DNA from: Raphanus sativus
Lineage: Eukaryota > Streptophyta > Magnoliopsida > Brassicales > Brassicaceae
Length of the DNA: 64,000 nucleotides
Direction: 5' to 3'
Assembly: GCF_000801105.2 (NCBI RefSeq)
Contig: NC_079514.1
Location: 30,305,075-30,369,074 of the forward strand
The position numbers were made by a program, and so were the translations under genes. This document shows positions 42,886 through 54,430 of this stretch, piece after piece. Every line of letters starts with the position of its first letter. Position 1 is the stretch's first letter. The notes below the pieces were generated by a model, which made no database searches, had not been told where the DNA came from, and saw nothing but the letters and a program-made list of their open reading frames with translations.

Positions 42886-45552
42886 ATGAACTTGAAATTA
42901 GCAAATCCTTTGTGGGTTCCTGTAAAAGCTTTGTTATGCAGAACAACCAACGCCACGACGAGAAGGAGTCTTTTCACTGCCTCTGCCATAAACAGTTTAG
43001 CCGACGAGGATGAGGGGGTTTTGGTAGTTGTTGGTGGCGGAGCAGCTGGAGTTTATGGAGCTATTAGGGCTAAGACTCTCTCACCTCAACTCAGAGTTTT
43101 GGTTATCGAGAAAGGGAGATTTCTTTCCAAGGTTCAGAGCCTCTTCTTGTTTCTATTAACTTAACTCATTTGGAGGCACATCTTTTTCGTTCATGTGTTT
43201 TAATGGTTTTGCAATCCGCAGGTGAAGATTTCTGGCGGTGGTCGGTGCAATGTTACAAATGGGCATTGCACAGATACGATTGTGAGTGTTGTTCACTCAT
43301 AAAGTTTCAATCTTTTGTGCCTGAAAATTGCAGAATCAATGAAGCTTTCAATTTTTTGACTTGAGAGCCTTTGTTAACTTATTAATAACGACATTTGTAT
43401 GTAGAGATTGGCGGAGAACTATCCTCGTGGTAATAAAGAGCTTAAAGGTTCTTTCTTTTACGCACATGGACCTGCTGATACCGTGTCATGGTTTTCTGAG
43501 CATGGAGTGCCACTAAAGGTTCCCATCAGTTTAATCTTTGCATATGTTTTTGTTATTCGACCTAACTCTAGTATCCAACAGACTGAAGAGGATGGAAGAG
43601 TGTTCCCTGTGAGCGATAATTCATCTTCTGTTGTTGATTGTCTCTTACACGAAGCAACTATTAGAGGAGGTATCATTAAAACATCTTCTTCTTCTTTATT
43701 CCTGCCTTCTCTTCATTCATATATCCACATTCAATTTCATGAACCAGTTAGGCTTGAGAGAGGAAAGTCTGTGTTAAGTGCTTCTACTCAACCCGATGGG
43801 AAGTTCCTTGTTAAAGTTGGGAAGCGAACTGCTGACGTTTCTGAATCTATCCAAGCTTCATATCTTCTTATTGCTACTGGAAGTAGCCAACAGGTTACTC
43901 GGAGAACATGAATTCTTTTTTTTTCTTAAAGCCATTTCATAAGACTTGTTTAATTATGTTTCAGGGTCACTCTTTAGCCACTCAGTTTGGTCATTCCATT
44001 GTCGATCCAGTACCGAGTTTATTCACTTTTAAGATCAATGATCCGTTACTTTCTGAGTTAGCAGGAGTAATTTTTCTCTGTTTCTATACTTTTTTAAAAT
44101 GTAGCATGAGCTTAATATTTGAGATTGTTTCTTTCTCTTGCTCAGATTAGTTTCTCCAAAGTCCAAGCCAAACTGAAACTAGAGCACCCACGCTCGGATA
44201 TGTCAAAGCTCGTGCAGGTGTGCATCTCTCTTCCCCTTGCTATTCCTTTATTTGCTTAACATTCTTTATCATGCGGATAGAGGTGCAAGTTTACCTGTGT
44301 TGTACCAAGGTTGGTCCAATGCTTGTGACACATTGGGGACTTAGTGGACCGGTTATTCTCCGGCTCTCTGCATGGGGTGCACGCCATCTCTTCACTTCAG
44401 AGTACAAAGGTTCGGATCTTCCATCTTCAACGAGAGAAATTTTGTTCTCTGTTAAACTCTGTGATGTTTATAAAAGTTGATATGGTTTGGTTGCAGGGCT
44501 TCTTATTGTTGACTTCATACCGGATATTAACATTGAAACTGCTAAATCTCTACTCAAACAACACAAGCTGCAGTTTTCAGTAACAACATTTCACACTTTT
44601 ACTCTCTTTGTTCTCTCTTAGTCTTTGATTTGAAAAGTTTTGAGCATTGTTTGATGCAGAAGCATAAGGTATCCAATACGTTTCCTCCTCAATTTGGTCT
44701 TGTCAATAGATTCTGGAGATACATTCTAGACCGCGAGGTTCTTACCAAACCTTCTTTCGTAGCTTTTTTCCTATCGTAAAACCTGTTGATATTATGCAAG
44801 TATCCTTGACTATCTTCATGATATAACAGGGTTCTTCAAAAGACACTTTGTGGGCTTCCGTGTCAAATAATTCCTTGAGCTCTATCTCTGATCTTCTTAA
44901 ACATTGTACATTTCAAGTCACTGGAAAGGTATAACATCAAATATGAAATTTACTATCATAATATTGTTACTCAATGTGGTGGTGATGATAATTCTGTGTT
45001 TTGTTATGTTGGTATAAAAGGGTCAATACAAGGATGAGTTTGTGACAGCAGGAGGAGTTCCTTTATCCGAGGTTTGCTTTTTGAAAACTTAAACTAATCC
45101 TTTGTGTTTTTTTTTGTTGGGGTTTGTACTAAACCTGATCTTTACAATGTTTTTTTGCTGTTTCTAGATTTCTTTGAAGACAATGGAGAGCAGATTGGTT
45201 CCTAATCTTTTCTTTGCAGGAGAGGTAAACATTGCTTATTTTGCTGCTATGTTTATTTATTCTTTCACATACATATATACACATGACATGACCATCATTG
45301 GCATCATATGTTTTCTTACATTTTTGTGTTTGCAGGTACTAAATGTAGATGGAGTTACAGGAGGTTTCAATTTTCAGGTTAATATGCTACCAGGACTACT
45401 AAGATGCAATCAAAATGTTAAAATGCCATATTAATTCATGCAAGTATTGTTTTATGCAGAATGCTTGGTCAGGTGGATATATTGCAGGCACCCACATCGG
45501 CAAATTAGCAAGTAATATAAGTTCTATAGAAAGAAAGTTAATAGGATTATAG
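42886..45552 (+). CDS. HI0933/YhiN-type FAD-dependent oxidoreductase, 15 exons
   Basis: Exons 42886-43131, 43222-43281, 43405-43518, 43582-43669, 43748-43893, 43965-44066, 44146-44217, 44310-44409, 44497-44579, 44660-44737, 44830-44928, 45021-45071, 45168-45224, 45336-45377 and 45460-45552 join in phase to 476 residues. The FAD fold starts [13 protein letters not shown] (48-60), with IEK at the end of the second strand, then the family hallmark [11 protein letters not shown] and a C-terminal [19 protein letters not shown]. The first 40 residues are Arg/Ser/Thr-rich, an organelle transit peptide. The bacterial relative YhiN was recently reported as a 23S rRNA dihydrouridine synthase (RdsA) and BaiN as a bile acid reductase; an organellar rRNA role is inference. 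From memory it is At5g39940. Confidence 0.87.
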
Positions 45553-46544
45553 TCTTCTTAAGAGAAAACGTTTTGATATTTGATTTTTCTAGTACCTATC
45601 TATGTAGGATTGTATTCATAATTATCATCAATCTCTTTCTCTTTTTCAAAAGAGTGTGTGTCTTCCGTGGCCTGCAAGCTGCAACAAAGAAAATAATTAG
45701 TCTGGTAGCTACATCAATAAGAAAAAGTAATTTAAAGAAAAAACAAAGAAAATAATTAGTCTGTATTTAGTATGAAAACAAGCTAAACATTATGTACTCT
45801 TGCACCTGCATTTAAATCATACTAGTCTTCCGTTGAAAAAAAAGATTCATAATATATTTGATAAGTTGATAACTAGAACAAGAAAAATAAATAAGGGTTT
45901 GCATGCTTGAAAAACTGAAAAGATGCTACTTGGTTAACTTATCAGTCAAATTGAGACAACTTTGGTATTATTTTGCAGCTCCAGATATTTGTTTATTTTG
46001 AGATTGTTTTCTATACTCAATATAAAAGTTGTACTAGTAATTAAACGGTAATATACAAACAAATCAATCTTTACTTGTAAAATCTAAAAATTATGTAATA
46101 GAATTTGTTTTCCATCAAATATATTTGCTTTTATTAAAAATCTAAAATAGAAAATAAACAAATGGATTAGAATCGGGAAGAAAATTTAAAATACTCTAAA
46201 ATCTCTTATTTATATCTTCAACTCAATTATTTCAAAATCAACTAATTCTTGAATTCATCTGTTAAAAAAAAATCTTTTGTTTTTGGATAGATTGGTTAAT
46301 AACCGGTTAGTATGAAAACCGTAGTTAACCAGTTCATCAGCAACCACGATCAGAAACGATTTATTTTGGGTTCGCCACGAGAGTTGCCGTCGTCGTTTCA
46401 GGTTTAGGGTTTTAGGTGACACAAAACTCTCTCTCTTCCCATTTTCGATTTCCTAATTGAATCACTTTTATGAACCCCAAAATGCGAAGCTTCTTATCCC
46501 CTCGCGTATGTGTATAAATCGGAATATTATCGCCGTCTGCTCCG
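45553..46544. other. Intergenic, 1 kb, no gene
   Basis: AT-rich. No thioredoxin WCGPC coding motif is found, although from memory thioredoxin h2 (At5g39950) lies between these neighbours in Arabidopsis. The last 150 bp are promoter and leader of the GTPase gene. Confidence 0.55.
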
Positions 46545-49058
46545 ATGTCTCAGTCGCTGATTCGAGCAATCTCATCTCGAAAGAACCAATTGGGTTTTGG
46601 GTTCTTCTCCAGGTTCTCTTATTCTCGCCACTTTCACTCCCAATGGCCTATCACTTCTCCCAAATGCTCCACACATTCATCTTTAGGTAAAAAAAAAGTT
46701 TCATTTTTTCGATCAAAGTCATTCCCTTTTTCTTAAACCTCTCTCTCTTCTCAGGAGGTTTTGTAACCGGTTCTAGACGGTTTTCCGGTAACTTGATCCC
46801 GGAGCTGAATCACACTTGCTTAGTCCGACAGACAAATTGGTTTTGTTCGGTCTCTTTGAACGAAGTATCTGACTCAAATCTTGTTTCCGAGGGAGAAACC
46901 ATCGATATAGAGGATGTTGGAGCTTTGGATAATAATAAGAAGCCAACGGTTGTGTACAAGAAACCTATTGACTTCACCAAAATCGACGCCAAGCTACTTC
47001 CCACTGTGATGATCCTTGGCCGCCCAAATGTTGGCAAATCTGCCTTGTACAACCGGTTAGTTTTCTTCTTGTTTTATCTGTATACTGTTTTTTGATTCAG
47101 TTGATTGATCGTGTTGTTGATTCAAGATTGATTCGGAGGAGGGAGGCTCTGGTTTACAACACTCCAGATGATCATGTCACTAGGGATATAAGAGAAGGGA
47201 TTGCCAAGTTAGCTGACTTGAGGTTCAATGTTTTGGACTCTGCTGGTATTGAGACCGAAGTTTCTTCTGGTACTATTCTTGGTCGTACCACTTCTATGAC
47301 CGCTAATGTTCTCGCAAGGACTCAGTTCGCAGTTCTTATCATCGACGTTAGGTGAGAGTTTTTTTTTTTTAAATCTCAAGTTGCTATCAATCAACTAAGC
47401 TTATGTTCGTGTAGAGCGGGTTTGCATCCATTGGATTTGGAAGTTGGTAAATGGCTGAGAAAGCATGCTCCACAGATTAAGCCTATTGTTGTAATGAACA
47501 AATCGGAGTCTATTGGTGACTCTCTTGCTGAAGTTGCTTCTGAGGCTCTTGCTCTGGGGTTCGGTGAGCCTACTGCTATCTCAGCTGAGACTGGACTTGG
47601 GATGAATGCACTTTACGAAGTTCTCCATCCTTTACTAGAGGATTACATGGTCCAAACCTTAAACGGTACTAAAAACTCTATCAAGAATCACTTCACTAGA
47701 AGAAGCTGCTTCTTTGTTTTTTTTCTTCTCTTTACTGAACATCGTAGTCTGTATATCATCAGATAGATGTACTCAAGATGATGTCACAAGTGAGGAGAAT
47801 CTCTCTGACGAAGACGACTCCAAGTTGCCTTTGCAGTTAGCTATTGTGGGCAGGCCTAACGTTGGGAAATCAACATTGCTGAATGCATTGTTGGAAGAAG
47901 AGCGTGTGTTGGTGGGTCCAGAAGCTGGTCTCACTAGAGATGCTGTGAGAGTTCAGTTCGAGTTTCAGGGCAGGACCGTCTATATGGTACGTTTACAGAT
48001 TCTCATTTAGCTGGACATGGTCTCACTAATTCACTTCGTTTGATGTTTATGTTGGATGTTTGTCAAGGTTGATACTGCTGGTTGGTTAGAGAGAACAGAG
48101 CGTGACAAAGGACCAGCTTCTTTAAGTATTATGCAGTCAAGAAAGAGTCTGATGCGTGCACATATTGTCGCTTTAGTACTCGATGCTGAAGAGGTTCTGT
48201 CATATTCAAACATAGTTGCCTTTCTTTCTGTTGCACAACTAATGCGATGACATGTGTTTTTGTTCCAGATCATAAAAGGTCAACGCAGTATGACACATTC
48301 AGAAGTAGTTATAGCTAGACGAGCTGTAGAAGAAGGACGTGGTTTAGTGGTTATCGTTAACAAAATGGATTGTCTAAGAGGGAAAAAGAACTCTGAGATG
48401 TACAAGAAAATCAAAGAAGCTGTTCCCATTGAAGTTCAGACAGTTATTCCTCAGGTAATCTGATCGATCTTTTGTTATGTCTTGAGGATCTTAAGCGATG
48501 AGAAACATAATAATGTTTTGGTCGCAGATAACAGGAATCCCTGTTGTGTTTATCTCTGCACTAGAGGGAAGAGGACGTCTACAAGTAATGAACGAAGTCA
48601 TTGGCACATACAAGAGATGGTGCTCAAGACTCTCCACTGGTCGCCTCAACCGTTGGTTAATTAAGGTCTGCACTTATCAATGGATTATTAAAGACTATAG
48701 AAAAAGATGTGACATCATGACTTGTCTAATCATTTTGTTATGTTAGGTAATGAGCCGACATTCGTGGAAAGACTCGGCTTCACAGCCAAAGATCAAGTTC
48801 TTCACTCAGGTGAAAGCTCGACCGCCAACTTTTGTGGCGTTTCTGACCGGTAAAACGCAGTTACTGGAGAGCGACATAAGGTTCTTGACTAAATCGTTGA
48901 AAGATGACTTTGATCTAGGAGGGACTCCTATTCGTATCATACAGAGGTCTGTGCTTAGGACTAGTCCCTCTGGTAAAAGCAGCGCTGGAAGCTCAAGCCG
49001 CACTGGTGGTCCCGCAAGGCAAAGAACCACCTCAGACAAACGGACCGTCTCTGTTTAA
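46545..49058 (+). CDS. Organellar double-domain GTPase Der/EngA, 9 exons
   Basis: Exons 46545-46686, 46755-47055, 47127-47351, 47415-47665, 47763-47986, 48068-48193, 48269-48454, 48528-48665 and 48747-49058 join in phase to 634 residues. Two tandem GTPase domains are present: the first P-loop GRPNVGKS near residue 136, switch TRDI, DSAG and NKSE; the second P-loop GRPNVGKST at 336-344, TRDA, DTAGW, NKMD and SALEGRG. The KH-like domain follows ([19 protein letters not shown]). The first 70 residues are Ser/Arg-rich, a transit peptide. Bacterial Der matures the 50S ribosomal subunit; this protein probably does so in plastid or mitochondrion. The first domain has DSAG and NKSE in place of DTAG and NKxD, so it may be weaker. 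From memory At5g39960. Confidence 0.9.
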
Positions 49059-49449
49059 GAAATCGTTTATAACTGAAGAAGAAATAATTCCTATATCAGC
49101 TAGTTTTGTTCTTTCTTATTTTTTTTTGGTGTTATGTAACCCTGTTTCGTACCATGATACTTATTATATATATCTGCTGTTCCACAAAAAGTTCAAGAAC
49201 ACTTCACTTATCAAACTTCCAAAAAAGATCTGAGGATCTTATCGTAGTTTATCAAACTGGAGACTAGTATTTTTTTTAAATATACCTCATTTTTCATCAG
49301 CTCATGTAAAAAAACGAGTAATTTAAACAGTCATTTCATACAGATCCACGACAGGGAATGGAACATACATATGGCATCCATGTAGTATTATTTAACGCAT
49401 AGCAACAAAAGTTGTAATTATTAGTACTTCCACATACTCTGTCTGATGT
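49059..49449. other. 3' flanks of convergent genes
   Basis: Lies between the ends of the GTPase gene and of the small membrane protein gene. No gene seen. Confidence 0.5.
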
Positions 49450-49659
49450 TTACTTCTTGCGCAGATCCCTGAAGTAGCCTTTGGGGTTCTTTTCAAATGA
49501 CTTCCTGAAAATACGACCACCATTTCCTCCCGGAGGCTTCATCGTCGGGCCTGACCTGAGCCAGAAGAAGGCTATGACCAGTGCTGTTACCAGGCCAGTG
49601 ACCTTTGTTGGGGTATCGATATACTCCGAGATCATCTTGATAGGAGATGAAAGATTCAT
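49450..49659 (-). CDS. Small single-pass membrane protein, unknown function
   Basis: 69 residues in one exon, from ATG 49659. An amphipathic N-terminus (MNLSSPIKMISEYIDTPTKV) precedes one membrane segment at about 20-34 (VTGLVTALVIAFFWL), then a Gly/Pro linker (PPGGNGG) and a strongly basic tail ending LRKK. TATAAA stands at 49714-49719 (minus strand), 55-60 bp upstream, which supports a real gene. The KK near the C-terminus could be an ER retrieval signal; this is inference. I do not recognise the family, though the composition looks like a conserved plant microprotein and not a chance frame. Confidence 0.6.
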   Translation of the reverse strand: MNLSSPIKMISEYIDTPTKVTGLVTALVIAFFWLRSGPTMKPPGGNGGRIFRKSFEKNPKGYFRDLRKK

Positions 49660-49719
49660 TTTTTTTTTTCCTTTTCTTGATTAATTTGTGGAATGAGTGG
49701 GTGGATTCAGCTGTTTATA

Positions 49720-50245
49720 AAGTTTTGTAGGTAACGTTTGATTCAAACCCGAATGCCGATAAAGTCTCTTTAGTCTTGGTAGTAGTTGTCGCAACTTTAG
49801 TATAAAGCACAGAAGGTGGGTCAGGACGCGGAAGGTAACCGGCTAATGGCTGGCACCTGGCAGTAACATTATAAAAGAAAAAGATGCTGGCCGGATTGAC
49901 GATATATATATTTTTTTTTTGGGTGCAAATGTTAAAATGACGATATTTTGTTGTTTTCTAGTACGCCACCATCGTCTTACTTTGTCTTTTTTTTTTGAAG
50001 TTCTATAAGTTTTTAAAATACATATATTATATACAATGGCTTCTATAAATGAATAATAATTTATATTTTCTTAAGAATCGTGGTGCACAAAATAAAATTC
50101 TTAAGAATCGTAGGCATGCATCGCTTTAGAAATGGACATGAATAGAATACCTAGATTTTCAGATATATTTGTGATCTAGTCAGTTTCGTCTTCATAGTTG
50201 ACCAAAAAAAAAAAGTCAGTTTCGTCTTCATAACCAATTATCCGA
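49720..50245. other. Intergenic with a short direct repeat
   Basis: GTCAGTTTCGTCTTCATA occurs twice (50180 and 50215), separated by GTTGACCAAAAAAAAAAA. No gene seen. Confidence 0.5.
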
Positions 50246-51956
50246 CTAGGTGTTTTCCTGCACCATGTGTAGTAAAAGAATTTTAAAGTATTTTTAATAG
50301 ATAAATATAAATTATATTTAACTTTTATTAATATTATAAATTTTTTTTTTCTTATCAATATTTTATTAAGTTTTAAAATTAAGATAAAAACAATTTTGTT
50401 TATTTTGAATCATATTTAAGAATGTGCATGTATATATTTAAAATTATAATCTTAGGTAGATTTTTCTATCTATTTATTTTAATTAAATATATTAAATAAA
50501 TATGTAAAATTGCATAATTGTCAAAAATTAAAATAAAACAATATTTATAAAATATGTAGATATATATAATAAACTAATGATTTTACGATTTAATTTGATA
50601 TTATGATTTAATTTTTATAATTTTCCAAAAATATGTTTATATTTTTGAAATATTTTTAATTTAAATGATATCTCGAAATTTGAAATGCCATAATTAAATA
50701 TATTGATTTTAATGATGATTTATGAGTTATTACCATATTTGTTTTAACGTCTGAATAGATTATTATCGAGTAATTATGCTATTACAACGATGAGAATATT
50801 ACAAAGACAATTCTACAGCCGACAATTCTACCACCCTGTGAGAATACACGTCTGACTGCACCACTCTAAGCCGTCCTATGAGATCCATGTTCGATGGTAC
50901 TCCCTGCACCAAGCTGAAGATCTCCTGTAACATGTTTCTCCATAATCTGCATAATTTGGTATTTTCTGGGATTTTAACCCCAAACTTCCGGGTGTAGAAG
51001 CAATTGAACCCTTAGTCAAACCACTGGACCAAAAGGGCTTCCACATTACCATATTTTTTAAAAGTCGGAAAATATAAATCGACAACAAATATAATATATG
51101 AGTTATTACTATATTTTAAAAAATTTACCAAAAATGTAAATTAACATTAAATATAATTGTCTATATCATATTAGTCTATAAGACATGTCATCAATTTTAG
51201 TAGCCATGTCACAATTATTAATATAGGTGTTTTCCTGCACCATGTGTAGCGATGAATTTTTTAAAAGTTAAATTTTATATTTTAAAATGTAATTTCTTAA
51301 TATTATATATTTTATTATTTTGACCAATATTTAATATAAATATCATTAATTAAGCATAAAATTAAGAGAATTTTTTTTTTCAAATTATATTTAAGAATAT
51401 ATATGTATATATATAAAGTTAAAATCTTAGATAAAAAATTTATTTATTTCATTTGGTTAAATGTATTAAATCAACTTGTAAAAAATTACTAAAAATCATA
51501 TAAAATTATATAGTTATCAAAAATTAAAACTAAATAATATTTATATAATTTGTAGATATCTAAAAGAAACTAATGATATTACGATTTAATTTTTTTTTTA
51601 ATTCGGAAAATTTAGAAAATTTTAGATAATAAAAATTTAATGATTATAAATGTAAAATTATATAATATTTCGAAATTCAAAATCTCATATTTGAATATAT
51701 TTATTTTAGTGATGATTTATGAGTTATTACCATATTCTACAAAGTTTACCAAAAATATAAATCAATATTAAATGTAATATATGAGTTATTGCCATATTAT
51801 AAAAAGATTTCCAAAAATATATATCAGCATTAAATGTAATTGTCTATGTCATATTTAATCATATGACATGTCATCAATGTTAATAGCCACGTCACAATTG
51901 TTTTTGTGAAAACGATTGTAGAGAAGACATGTGGCAAATCACTTCTCAAATATAGA
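50246..51956 (-). mobile_element. Two head-to-tail minus-strand Helitron copies
   Basis: On the minus strand the 3' end reads CATGGTGCAGGAAAACACCTAG, with a GGTG/CACC stem before CTAG (50246-50249). The same segment recurs at 51224-51250, so copy A is about 50246-51223 and copy B about 51224-51956. Both keep TGATGATTTATGAGTTATTACC and CATGTCATCAAT...CACAATT blocks in the same order. Copy B has a minus-strand 5' end TCTATATTTGAGAAGTG with CCACATGTC nearby, as in ATREP Helitrons. No coding region. A 70-codon frame at 50876-51088 is probably not a gene. Confidence 0.55.
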
Positions 51957-53029
51957 CTAGGGGATTCAACTCAGATATGTATATTCACTAGTATCAAGAT
52001 ATCTAGATAATTTTTTAATTGGATAACTCATTCAATCCGCACAAATAAAACAATATTTTTAAAAAACTTAAAAATAAATAAAAATTCAAAATAATATAAA
52101 ATAATAATATTTTAGTACAAAATAAAAAGATATTTACTTTTTAAACTTCTAATAACTAAAATTTACATAAAACATAATAATAATATAATATTTATATATA
52201 GTTCTATAAATAAAAAAAATATATATATATACATATAACATATAATATTTGATATTTGTTTTAAAAATATTAGTTTTTGTGATTTGATTCTTTCTTTTAC
52301 AAATATTGAATATTAGTATTTATTTTCCTAATATCTAAAATTTTTAGTGTAAATCAGCAAAAATAATAAATTAAATCAAATTTTACGAATATTTTATCTA
52401 ATCTTAGATCTCTTAGGCCAGAAGATATCTCTAAACAATCGACACAAGCATTTGACACTTTTTTGACAACAAAAGCATTAACCCCTTTCTGGACAATAAA
52501 AGCATTGGATACTATTTTTACAACGAAAGCATTTTGGAATTACTACTTTTTATAGTAGTAATTATTCATGTAAAAGTGACTTATATTAGCATTGGATACT
52601 AATTTACACTAAGTGTAAAAGTGACTTATAGTGTAAATTATTCATAAACTAATTAACTAAATATCCTATTGCATAGAAATAATAAGAAAATTATAATGCT
52701 CAAATATAATAATATATATCCAACATTTTTTTTTGAACAACATATATATCCAACATAGAATCAAGTTAACAGATAAAAAAGAAACAAAAAAAACAAAAAA
52801 AAAAGGTTTTAGCTCTAAAGATGCTTAGACCATATTCAACTTTATCTCTATATTTATTCTAAAAAATAAGAATTCTATTATAGAAATTTATTTTTACTCA
52901 AATATATGCGTCTATAATAAAATTCATCTACTCATACGAGAAAATATAAAAGCAAAAGTAGTGTTATTCTATATTTAGAGTCAAAATAACACAAATATAT
53001 ATATATCAGTTTTTCTTAGGTGTGCATTT
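51957..53029. other. AT-rich intergenic DNA
   Basis: Very AT-rich; two near copies of an AAAGCATT(GG)A segment after ACAA at 52450-52540. No gene. Confidence 0.5.
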
Positions 53030-53209
53030 GTACTGGGACCACAAATTCTACAAAATTATAGTCAGTATATAAGGTCTTTTTCTGGAAAATTTAGGTCCTT
53101 ATTTTACAAAATTCTTATAAATGTAATTGTAAAAAATAAGTTTTGCACATAGTCCACATAAAATATGAGACAGACCTGATTTTCTTAACATTTTTTCTAG
53201 TTTCCGACA

Positions 53210-54155
53210 GATTGTGGTTTTAGGTTCAAGAAACTGAAAAAACTATCGAAAATATTCCATTTCGTTATACCATTGGTATAAAAAAAATTATTGGCCACAT
53301 ACACTTATCAGAAAAACTCTTAAAACATTTTTTAAAAAATTACGAAAGAATCCTGTTAATCGTTTGTGTAAGTTTACATGATATTACCTTGAAATTTATG
53401 ATTCATTCGAGTTACCCTTCTGTGATATTATTTTGGAAAAACGTATATTGAGTATTTAATACGTCTAAACTTTTTTTTTACATTTATCATATGACCCGGT
53501 AGTTTTCGAAACTATTAACCAAATAACTGTTATATTTGCAAGATCCTAAACTGAATTCCGTCGGAAATTTCCAACATAAGTCATATTTTTTGGTAATCAT
53601 CAAGAATTCTAGACATATTTCTCACGAAAATCAATTTATTTTGCATCTGTCGGGAATTTCCACTGAATTCCCGAAAGATGTCATATTTTTTTGGTTTCTG
53701 TGGGTAATTCCCGATGAATACCTGACGAATTATGGTTTAAGATCAAGAAAAATGAAAAAAAACAATAGAGAATATTCTATTTTGTTTTACTGTTGGTATA
53801 AAAAAGATTATTATCCTCACACACCGTCAAAAACACTTAAAACAAATTATCGACAATATTTGTTAATCATTCGTACAAGTATACATAATATTACCTTGAA
53901 ATTTATGATTCAAATGAGTTACCCTCAGGTGATGTTATTTTGGAAAAATATTGAATGTTTACTACGTCCAAATTTATTTTTACACTTATCATATGACCCG
54001 ATAATGTTTTGAAACCTTTAACCCATAAATTGTTATATTTTCAAGAATCTAAATTGACTTTCTTCAGGAATACATCGGATTCCTACGAATCTCCGACTAA
54101 ATCTTATGATGAAAATCGTTTTTTCCGTCAGAAAATCTCTTATTTTCTTGTAGTG
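53210..54155. mobile_element. CACTA (En/Spm) right end with subterminal repeats
   Basis: Ends TTTTCTTGTAGTG at 54143-54155, the complement of the CACTACAAGAAAA terminus. Subterminal motifs such as GTCGGAAATTTCC, GTCGGGAATTTCC and CCGTCAGAAAAT recur. Inside is a tandem duplication with a period of about 506 bp: ATATTACCTTGAAATTTATG at 53381 recurs at 53887. The left terminus was not identified, so this is a fragment or a non-autonomous copy. Confidence 0.6.
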
Positions 54156-54430
54156 GATTTTCTTTTTGTCATCCGCCCATCTATATAGATCAATTGGTGG
54201 TCAGTCGGGCGACCCTCCGTAGAGTGTCTCCGTCTGATCGGATCTGATCTATATGGGAGAAGATATGACCTCTGCTCCTTGCTTCCTTTGCTAGCGCATC
54301 AGCTCGAACGTTCCGGTTTCGAGGAATATGAGTAAGTCTCACATCCATGAAATCCTCTTGGAGCCTCCGGAAGATCTCTATCTCTGTCGAGAAAGTAGGC
54401 CACTTCATCGGATTTGTAAATCAGCTCAAA
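54156..54430 (-). pseudogene. LINE 3' fragment with RNase H domain
   Basis: Minus-strand frame 54408-54190 reads EIEIFRRLQEDFMDVRLTHIP, RNRNVRADALAKEAR, the C-terminal end of the plant L1-associated RNase H (RVT_3). A tail GATGACAAAAAGAAAA follows and abuts the CACTA end. Upstream parts are missing, as in 5'-truncated LINE copies. Confidence 0.6.

Noticed and set aside
45553..46544. Search for a thioredoxin h2 gene expected from synteny
   Set aside because: No WCGPC-coding motif or thioredoxin-like frame found on either strand.
53536..54012. 158-codon plus-strand frame
   Set aside because: Lies in the AT-rich CACTA subterminal region with an internal tandem duplication; no protein-like pattern.
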